64,000 bases of DNA, taken from positions 1,364,001 to 1,428,000 of the forward strand of contig NZ_CP013422.1 in the NCBI RefSeq assembly GCF_001718695.1, written 5' to 3'. Both the position numbers and the translations under genes were made by a program. Positions within the stretch are counted from its first letter, which is position 1. Each line of letters opens with the position of its first letter. The notes under the pieces were generated by a model that made no database searches, had not been told where the DNA came from, and saw only the letters and a program-made list of their open reading frames with translations. Shown here piece by piece: positions 57,703 to 64,000 of this stretch. This stretch comes from Burkholderia ubonensis. Lineage in GTDB: Bacteria > Pseudomonadota > Gammaproteobacteria > Burkholderiales > Burkholderiaceae.

Positions 57703-59367
57703 TCAGAACCCCAGCCGTACGTAGAAATCGAAACGCGGGCTGTACTGCCGCGTATAGACGCCGGCCTTCAGCGGCCATCCGGCCTCGAAATCCGCGCTCG
57801 CGTACTTCATCAGCTGCAGCCGCGTGCCGACGCCGACGCTCATCAGGTTGAAGCGCGACGTCTGCTCCGGCAGCGGGCTCAGCAGCCACAGATGCGCGGC
57901 GTCGAAAAATGCGTGGAAGCGCCACTCGTTCACGCGGCTGCCGACCGCGCCGCCGAGCCACTTCGACAGCGACGGGCTGCGCAGCTCGAGCGACGCGATC
58001 ACGCCGCTGTCCGCGGTGTCTTCGGCCTGCATGTAGCCGCGCACGCTGTTCATCCCGCCCGCGGCGAACTGCTCGCTCGACACGAGCGGCGAGTTCGACA
58101 GCTGCGCGCTCACGTGCGCGTTGGCCTGCATGTCGTTCGCGAAGCGCTGCGTATGGTTGACGTCGAACTTGCCGTACACGAAATCCGGCGTCGCGTTGTA
58201 GCGCTTGTTGTCCCAGGCACCCCAGTCGCTGCCGAGGCCGCGGATGTTGGTCGTCAGCGACGCGGAGAACGACGTCTGCGAGTTCGTCAGGCTCAGCTGG
58301 CCGCTGTACGAGAACGTCACCGGCACATAGGTCAGCGGCGCGGTGGAGGTCTGGCCGACCACGCTCACGTTCTCGTCGTAATGCTTGCGGTCGATCTCGA
58401 TGCTGACCGTGTGCGCGTAGGTTTCGGATCCGGGCAGCGCATAAATCGCGGTGAAGCCGTACGTCGTGCCCTTGCCGAGCACGTTGGTGCCGCCGACCGA
58501 CGCGACGTTGCTGTCCGAATGCACGACGGTCGCGAGGAAGCTCCAGCGCGTGTCCCTGATCGGCGCGAGATACGAAAACGCATAGACGCGCGCATCGTTC
58601 GGATGCTGCGGCGCGATCACGTAGGTGCCGGAGATCACGTGGCCGAGCTGCCAGAGGTTCGAGTAGCTGAGGCTCGCACTCGTGCGCAGCGCGGACGTGC
58701 CGGGGCTGTTGTCGTTGTTCAGTTCGAGCGTGCCGTGCAGCGGGCTGTGATCGTCGACCTTGAGATCCACGTCGACCGTCTGCGGCATCGTGCCCGGCTT
58801 GAGCACCGGAATCACCTGCCGGTCCGCCGAGCGGTTCAGGCCCGTGAGCTGCTGCTGCGCCTGGTTGAAGTCGGGCACCTTGCCTTCGGCGAGCGCGGGC
58901 ACCGCGTCGCGGATGTTCTGCGGCGAGTCGTATCGCGCACCTTCGACGCGCAGCCGGCCGACCTTCGCCTCGGTCACCTGCAGCAGGATCACGCCGTTCT
59001 TCACCTGCTGCTGCGGCAACTCGACGACGACCGACTGATAGCCGCGATCCTGATAGACCTTCTGCAGCGCATCGCGCGCGCCGTTCACGTCGGCCAGCGT
59101 GCGGCCCGGCCCTTCGAACGGATAGACGGCCTTCTCGATCTCGAGCGCGGGCAACGTCGTGTTGCCGCGCACGACGAATGCGTTGACGTCGAACGTCTGC
59201 GGCGCCGGCGCTTGCGGCGCGGCGGCGCTCGCGGCCGGCGCCGCGGCGGCTTGCTGTGCGCGCACGCCCGGTGCGCCGCACAGGCCGCCGGCCAATACGG
59301 CGCCGGCCAGGCATCGGCATCTCAGCCGCCATCGTTCGCGTGACTTGCGGTCTACTCTCGGCGGCAT
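57703..59367 (-). CDS. Two-partner-secretion outer-membrane transporter (TpsB/ShlB/FhaC type)
   Basis: 554 residues. Signal peptide (cleaved near VRA, residue 37), POTRA domains (FDVNAFVVRGNTTLPALEIE; VILLQVTEAKVGRLRVEGAR), then a 16-stranded barrel with the family GTYVIAP and PLRDTR-like turn (YLAPIRDTRWSF), SEQFAAGGMNSVRGYMQAED (VRGY motif) and a C-terminal FDFYVRLGF. Exports a TpsA exoprotein. ATG 59367 has GGGGAA upstream. First gene of the cluster; no tpsA lies on either side in this window. Confidence 0.92.
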   Translation of the reverse strand: MPPRVDRKSRERWRLRCRCLAGAVLAGGLCGAPGVRAQQAAAAPAASAAAPQAPAPQTFDVNAFVVRGNTTLPALEIEKAVYPFEGPGRTLADVNGARDALQKVYQDRGYQSVVVELPQQQVKNGVILLQVTEAKVGRLRVEGARYDSPQNIRDAVPALAEGKVPDFNQAQQQLTGLNRSADRQVIPVLKPGTMPQTVDVDLKVDDHSPLHGTLELNNDNSPGTSALRTSASLSYSNLWQLGHVISGTYVIAPQHPNDARVYAFSYLAPIRDTRWSFLATVVHSDSNVASVGGTNVLGKGTTYGFTAIYALPGSETYAHTVSIEIDRKHYDENVSVVGQTSTAPLTYVPVTFSYSGQLSLTNSQTSFSASLTTNIRGLGSDWGAWDNKRYNATPDFVYGKFDVNHTQRFANDMQANAHVSAQLSNSPLVSSEQFAAGGMNSVRGYMQAEDTADSGVIASLELRSPSLSKWLGGAVGSRVNEWRFHAFFDAAHLWLLSPLPEQTSRFNLMSVGVGTRLQLMKYASADFEAGWPLKAGVYTRQYSPRFDFYVRLGF

Positions 59368-60197
59368 GCGCCATTCCCCTATGTGGTTCCGATTCCCGGA
59401 CCGGCCGTGCTGCATGCGCCGCCCGCTCCGTTATCAAATGCCTGTTTCACTTTGATGACGCTTGGTTCGCCATCCTTATCGTGGACTGCGCGGTGCGTTG
59501 CCGAGATTTCCGATACCCGCAGCCGTAGCATCGAACGATGGCGCCGTTCGTGTCGCCGCCGTCGCACTGTCGAACGGCCTCGACCGTGTCAATCGGAAAG
59601 GACGAATCGTCATCGCACAACCCGCAACCATCGACGCGGCCGCATCGCATTCGACCGCGTCGCGAGCGTGCCCGATGCACCGGCTTGCCGCTCTCACCTA
59701 CCTAGACGGAACGAAGTACGCATTGCCGCAAACTTTTTTGTGCGAGCAGCCGGCGCGACGCCTAACACGTGCAGCCGCCGCTCGGCCCGCGAATACGCGC
59801 GGCCGACGGCGCCGCTCCAGCAGCGGCGTCGACGGCATGCGGCCTGCAATGCGCGCACGGCGGAAGCCCGCGCGCTCGCGCGGGATGCCGTGCAGGAATG
59901 TGCGTGGCCCCCGGTTTCGTATGCGTATCGTTTGCGTGGCCATCACGGCTCTACGGCGTTGCACTTGCTTGCAGCGTCGGCAAACGTACGCCGCCCGACG
60001 GGCATCGCGCGATGCGCGACGCGCCATGCGGGCAGCCCGACCATCGTCTGATGCTATCGGGAAGTTTTTGTGACATTGAGCTGAAGATATCCACCAGAGC
60101 GACGGCGATCGCGCACGCATCGTGAAAGGCTGCGGTATCGCGCGCCCCGATCCGTCTTAATCAAATGAGAACAACACGCCGACGAAGGGTCCGTTTC
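59368..60197. other. Intergenic region between the TPS cluster and the plus-strand genes
   Basis: About 830 bp holding the divergent promoters. An open plus-strand frame (59462-60073) has the composition of a shadow frame and no ribosome site. On the minus strand near 60070-60085 a CTTCAG...TGTCAC pair faintly recalls a Pho box, but is too degenerate and too far from the transporter start to call. Confidence 0.5.
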
Positions 60198-60779
60198 ATG
60201 TCATTCGCCACGATGCTCGTGCGCTGGCTCGCCGGTCGAATCGCCGGCGTGGCCGCACCGCCGAACCCGCAGCGCGCGGCCGTCGCCCGCAGCACCGTGC
60301 CGCCGCGTCCGTCGCGTCCGTTGCGCTGGCGGGCGCCGTGGCTCGCGTGGCAACTGCTGTCATGGTGCGCATTGACGCTGCTCGCACCGCCGGTCTGGTC
60401 GATCGGCGCGCTGCTGCTGGTCAACGCGTCGAGCGACCAGCCGCTGTTCTGGGCATTCGCCATCGCGATCGTGCCCGTCGCGAACGGCATCGCGATCGTC
60501 GCGGCGAATCAGCGCCATCACCGCATGCCGTTCACGCGCCGCTCGACGGTCGCGCTGTTCATGTTCTTCGTTGCGACGGCGATCGGCTGCACGCTGTTCG
60601 TGCTGCTGATGTGGCGCTCGCATGCGATCGCGGCGCTGGTCGGGCCGCTCGCCGTCGACGGCGGCGACCTGCGCCCCGCGACGCTCGCATGCTGGGTCGC
60701 GGCGCTTGCGGCGACGTTCGGCGTCACGTCATCTGCGCATGCGAGCATCGCTCACGCATGGCTGGCGTTCGAGGCCTGA
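60198..60779 (+). CDS. Predicted inner-membrane protein, unknown
   Basis: 193 residues from ATG 60198. About four hydrophobic segments (LAWQLLSWCALTLLAPPVWS, FWAFAIAIVPVANGIAIVAA, VALFMFFVATAIGCTLFVLL, LACWVAALAATFGVTSSAHA). A basic, Pro-rich stretch lies in the first 45 residues. No family recognised. It ends 45 bp before the gspK-like gene, so the two are probably co-transcribed. Confidence 0.65.
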   Translation: MSFATMLVRWLAGRIAGVAAPPNPQRAAVARSTVPPRPSRPLRWRAPWLAWQLLSWCALTLLAPPVWSIGALLLVNASSDQPLFWAFAIAIVPVANGIAIVAANQRHHRMPFTRRSTVALFMFFVATAIGCTLFVLLMWRSHAIAALVGPLAVDGGDLRPATLACWVAALAATFGVTSSAHASIAHAWLAFEA

Positions 60780-60824
60780 ATCAGGATCTGAACGCGGCTG
60801 CGACCACATAACGGGGGCACGCGA

Positions 60825-61820
60825 ATGCATCGATACGGAAGATCCTGTGCAACACGCGCGCCGCGCGCGCGCGGCATCGCGATCGTGACGGTGCTGCTGG
60901 TCGTCGCGCTGGCGGCGACACTCGCGGCCAGCGTGCTGTGGCGCCAGCAGGTGGCGACGCGCGACGTCGAGAACCAGCGGCTCGCGACGCAAACGATGTG
61001 GGTCGAGCGCGCCGCGGTCGAATGGGCGCGTGCGCTGCTGCGCGCGCAGAACGCGACGTCGAACGTCACCTTCGTCGGCCAGCCGTGGTCGACGCCGTTC
61101 GCCGACGTGCGGCTGTCCGACCTGCTGCCGCCGGATGCGATCGCGGTCAATGCAGAGCTTGCGCGCGCGTCGATCGCCGGCAACGTCGAGGACGCGCAGG
61201 CGCGCTTCAACCTGCTGAACCTCGTGTCGCGCGTCGCGCCGGGCAAGCCGTGGCAGGCCAACGCGGAAGGCGTGCTCGCGTATCGGCGCCTGCTCGGCGC
61301 ACTCGGGCTCGACGCCGCGCTCGCGCAAGCGACGGCCGACTACATGCTGCGCTCGCTGCGCGACACGAACGGCCCCGACGGCTGGCCGCTGCAACTCGTG
61401 AGCGTCGACGATCTCGCCCGCATTCCCGGCTACGACGCACGTGCGATCGATGCGCTCGCACCGTTCGTGACGGTGCTGCCCGACCTGACGATGGTGAATG
61501 CGAACACGGCGGCCGAGCCGGTGCTCGTCGCGGCGATTCCGACCCTGTCGGCAAGCCAGGCAAAGCGGCTCGTCGACCGGCGCGCCACCGCGTACTTCGT
61601 CAGCACCGGCGACATCGCCGAATATCTGCTGCCCGCGCCGGGCGGCAACGCGACGCTGCCCGACGGCGCGGCCGTGGGCGTCACCAGCGGCTACTTCATC
61701 GTGCATTGCCGCGTGCATTCGGCGCGGATCAACGCACGCGTCGACACGCTGATCGCGCGCTACGGCAGCGGCAACTTCACGTGGACATCGGTGATCTGGG
61801 TGCGGCGGCTCACGAGTTGA
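60825..61820 (+). CDS. GspK-like type II secretion minor pseudopilin (orphan)
   Basis: 331 residues. Basic leader then RGIAIVTVLLVVALAATLAA, a prepilin-type segment without Glu at +5, as in GspK. The rest shows the GspK layout: EDAQARFNLLNLV, GLDAALAQATADYMLRSLRD, VDDLARIPGYDARAIDALAP, TVLPDLTMVNANTAAEPVLV and a cysteine-containing C-terminus. Tip pseudopilin of a type II secretion system. No other gsp gene is in the window, and it lies beside a TPS cluster, as secretion genes do in the Pseudomonas hxc/pdt region. Confidence 0.85.
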   Translation: MHRYGRSCATRAPRARGIAIVTVLLVVALAATLAASVLWRQQVATRDVENQRLATQTMWVERAAVEWARALLRAQNATSNVTFVGQPWSTPFADVRLSDLLPPDAIAVNAELARASIAGNVEDAQARFNLLNLVSRVAPGKPWQANAEGVLAYRRLLGALGLDAALAQATADYMLRSLRDTNGPDGWPLQLVSVDDLARIPGYDARAIDALAPFVTVLPDLTMVNANTAAEPVLVAAIPTLSASQAKRLVDRRATAYFVSTGDIAEYLLPAPGGNATLPDGAAVGVTSGYFIVHCRVHSARINARVDTLIARYGSGNFTWTSVIWVRRLTS

Positions 61821-61854
61821 AGCGGGCCGCGCTGGTTGCGCAGGCGCCGCCGCG

Positions 61855-63495
61855 CTAGACGGGCGACGACTCGGTCAACCCGACCGTGCGCGCCGCTTGC
61901 GGGGCCATCGCACACTCGAACGTCAAGCGCGTGAGGCTCGTCTCCCGCACTTCGCCGAGCAGGCGGTTCCAGTCGTCGATCGACACGAGCAGCGCGATCG
62001 GCCGGTTGTATTTCGTGACCATCACGAGCGCATCGCCCGCATGCCGCAGCGCCTTCGACGGATTGCTGCTGAAGTCGCGCGTCCCCATCGCGATCGTGCG
62101 CAGGCTGAACACGTTCGCGGCCGTATCGTCGCCGTCGTCGTGCAGCAGCCGTTCGAGCGTCGCCGCGCGCAGCAGCGCCTGCGATTTCGCGGACAGCCGG
62201 TCGCGCCGTTTGCGCCGCTCGCTGCGCGGATCGACATGCACGGCGAGCAGCCGCACGATCTGGCCGAGCGTGGTCGCGGGCAGCTGGTCGTAGCGGCGCC
62301 ACCAGTCGGGCGGCAGCGCGACCATCATCCCCGCGTAGACCGCGGTGACGCCGTCGGCGATATGCGCAGGAAGACGCTCGGCGTTGCGCGCGTCGAGGTC
62401 GAGCGCCGCGCCGATCACCTGGGTCATCATGCTGAACGCGTTGTACGCGAGCGCCGCGATACCGCACGCGAGCAGCGACGCGCGCGCCGGCGCGTCGCCG
62501 AACGGCGCACCTTCCCGTACCGGCTCGAGCGGCAACGGCAGCGCGTCGCGCCAGCGTCGGCGCGACAGCTGCACGATCTGCACCGCATCGAACCGGGCGG
62601 GCGACAAGTCCGTCAACAGCGTGGTCGTCCCCGCAAGCTCGCCGTCCGCCCGCGCGCGACGCCATTCGATGCGGCGCAACGCACCGGCCGCATCGTCGTC
62701 GCCCGCCATCGCGACCGGCTGCTCGTACACAAGGCCGTCGCCGCATGCGCCGGCCTCGCGCCACGCACCGAGCGGCCGGCATCCGCTTGCGCGCCCATGT
62801 TCGCGCAAGATCAACGCGCCGCCGCGGCGCGGCCAGCCCGACAGGATCGCATCCGCATCGAAGCCTCCGTCGACGATCCACAGCTCGCCGGGCCGCACCG
62901 TCTCGAGCAGCGCGGCGACGAACGCGCGCGCGTTCTGCCGGCCGCGTTCGACCGGCAGCAGATCGACGATCAACCCGAGATCGGGATCGTAGACGGGCAG
63001 CACGCGCGCGCCGGTGTCGGGCGCGCGTTCGCGCGCAGCAGCGTCGCGCGGCCGACCGCCATCGCCGGCATCCGGCGCGGCCATCCATCCGTCGTCCGCG
63101 TCCTCGAGCACGCGCAGCCGCATCCCCTCGAATCCGCGCTCGTCCGCGCGCACCGCCGCGATCGGCTGCAGCAGCTCCGCGCTGTCCTTCACGAGCGCAC
63201 GCCCCCAGCCGGCGCGCAGCCGGCTCATCGCGTCGTGCAGCGCGGCGACCGCGGCGCCGCCGGTCGATGCGCTGCCGCCCGCATCGGATCGCGTGCGCGC
63301 CCGTGCGGCGATCGCCGCGATCGCATCGACCGCGCGCGCGAACAGCGCCTCGCGGATCGGCTCGTCGTCGGGCTCGCCGCCTGCATCGTCGCGCGTATCG
63401 GGCCAGTCGTCGTGCAGCGCGCATTGCAGCATGAGCCGCGTCATGATCGCCATCGGGCTCTGTTCGACGAAGCGTTCGACCACCGCGCGCGTCAT
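61855..63495 (-). CDS. Degenerate DDE-transposase-like protein with Phd/YefM-like C-terminal domain
   Basis: 546 residues from ATG 63495 (GGAG upstream). Residues 1-30 (VVERFVEQSPMAIMTRLMLQ), 165-240 (VLPVYDPDLGLIVDLLPVER, GELWIVDGGFDADAILSGWP, LILREHGRA) and 290-360 (SRRRWRDALPLPLEPVREGA) follow an IS4-like transposase. The usual C-terminal Glu of the YRxRWxIE motif reads RRRWRDAL, so it is probably inactive. Residues 470-515 (DFSSNPSKALRHAGDALVMV, TKYNRPIALLVSIDDWNRLL) read as a Phd/YefM antitoxin core. No terminal inverted repeats and no toxin gene adjoin it. Confidence 0.72.
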   Translation of the reverse strand: MTRAVVERFVEQSPMAIMTRLMLQCALHDDWPDTRDDAGGEPDDEPIREALFARAVDAIAAIAARARTRSDAGGSASTGGAAVAALHDAMSRLRAGWGRALVKDSAELLQPIAAVRADERGFEGMRLRVLEDADDGWMAAPDAGDGGRPRDAAARERAPDTGARVLPVYDPDLGLIVDLLPVERGRQNARAFVAALLETVRPGELWIVDGGFDADAILSGWPRRGGALILREHGRASGCRPLGAWREAGACGDGLVYEQPVAMAGDDDAAGALRRIEWRRARADGELAGTTTLLTDLSPARFDAVQIVQLSRRRWRDALPLPLEPVREGAPFGDAPARASLLACGIAALAYNAFSMMTQVIGAALDLDARNAERLPAHIADGVTAVYAGMMVALPPDWWRRYDQLPATTLGQIVRLLAVHVDPRSERRKRRDRLSAKSQALLRAATLERLLHDDGDDTAANVFSLRTIAMGTRDFSSNPSKALRHAGDALVMVTKYNRPIALLVSIDDWNRLLGEVRETSLTRLTFECAMAPQAARTVGLTESSPV

Positions 63496-64000
63496 CGGGC
63501 CGCTCCGTATCGTTCGCCCCGGCACGCTCGCCGTTGCCGGGCCGCAGCAGCCGCCTCGCGAGCGACCGAACGCGCACCGCCGCCTGCCGTCGCGGCGCGC
63601 GGTTCGCCATCGACGCACGCGGTGACGCGCACTTTACTTACGCGCACGTCGCGACGATGCCTGACTGGCGCCCGGCGCAGGTCCGGCACGGCGGCGAGCT
63701 GCTGCAATGGATGGTCGACCATATCGTTGCTCTGCAAGAATCCGCCCGTTGTTCGAACGCTTCCCGTTTCTGTGTGAACCGCCACGCGACGTGGACGATC
63801 GGCTAGACGCCGCGCGGCGTGGCACGTACGACTGCCCGCGGCCGGCCGCTCACTGCGCCACACCCCACGCCCCACGCGGCGGCGATCCGCAGGCCCGCAT
63901 CGGCCTCCGGTCCCGCTTCACGGCCCCCTCGCTCTCTCGTATACAAGGTCGAAGCGGGCGCGCCTAACCCGCAGAATTTCGCGCACGACGCGCTGCCGCG
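63496..64000. other. Right-end stretch without a recognisable gene
   Basis: About 500 bp. A short plus-strand frame (63534-63806) includes MPDWRPAQVRHGGELLQWMV, which might be a gene fragment, but it lacks a ribosome site and shows no family. No tRNA, repeat or terminator was recognised before the window ends. Confidence 0.4.

Noticed and set aside
59462..60073. Plus-strand open frame of about 200 codons beside the TPS cluster
   Set aside because: Arg/Ala-rich shadow composition, no ribosome site, no domain; most likely noncoding promoter DNA.
60070..60090. Possible Pho box upstream of the TPS cluster
   Set aside because: Only a loose match to CTGTCAT half-sites and about 700 bp from the transporter start; considered because the Pdt relative is phosphate-regulated.
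61855..63495. Complete insertion sequence
   Set aside because: No terminal inverted repeats or target duplication seen, and the protein has an extra domain and lacks the expected catalytic Glu; treated as a domesticated protein.

Overview
The window is GC-rich (roughly two-thirds G+C) DNA with almost every reading frame open, and its gene content (Mn catalase next to an accessory groESL, a 1,613-residue NAD-glutamate dehydrogenase, BetR-type regulator, class II Hcp/Hcr, short VNTR-like tandem repeats) points to a betaproteobacterium of the genus Burkholderia, most likely the B. cepacia complex, and probably a secondary chromosome because the content is accessory and stress-related. The species call is inference; no rRNA or marker gene is present.

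Layout. 1-5.5 kb: end of a manganese catalase, a DUF892 ferritin-like protein, an accessory groES-groEL pair with its own terminator and a possible heat-shock promoter, and several small conserved hypotheticals. 5.9-24.4 kb: BetR-type regulator, NERD-helicase, a frameshifted chemoreceptor, a frameshifted DHA2 drug exporter, quinone oxidoreductase/LysR pair, acetyltransferase, MerR regulator, orphan sulfonate-type binding protein, agmatinase, lysoplasmalogenase-like protein, then a four-gene operon (Baeyer-Villiger-type monooxygenase, SDR, PF10118 protein, alpha/beta hydrolase) behind a 20-bp dyad, and a urea transporter. 24.7-37.3 kb: NAD-GDH, a small regulator / broken VOC / methyltransferase operon, arylamine N-acetyltransferase, DUF2501, an amidase with an early stop, pseudoazurin-like cupredoxin and an exported catalase-peroxidase. 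38-46.3 kb: universal stress protein, two tiny membrane/secreted proteins, a 7-bp tandem repeat, an atypical Nramp transporter, DUF2252, PPC/DUF296, and hcr-hcp behind an NsrR-type palindrome and an FNR/Anr-like box.

46.5-59.4 kb is the most striking region: thirteen consecutive minus-strand genes, several with ATGA overlaps, encoding a two-partner-secretion-type outer-membrane transporter, an ExbB proton channel with a large N-terminal DUF2341/LamG-like periplasmic domain, ExbD, TonB, a large porin, a coiled-coil periplasmic protein, a YbjN-like protein, a PpiC isomerase, an HtrA protease, two extra stand-alone TonB-C-terminal-like proteins and two secreted or zinc-ribbon unknowns. It looks like a self-contained energised envelope/secretion machine, related in core architecture to the Pseudomonas PdtB-ExbB2-ExbD2 locus, but no TpsA exoprotein is seen in the window. 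To its right are an orphan GspK-like pseudopilin and a very unusual protein that joins a degenerate DDE-transposase-like body to a C-terminal Phd/YefM-like antitoxin segment.

Three genes in the first 11 kb carry frameshifts (near 3765, 9820 and 10836), one gene has an early nonsense codon (34163-34165) and one has lost most of its body (30433-30594). These may be true pseudogenes or, for the single indels, sequence errors.
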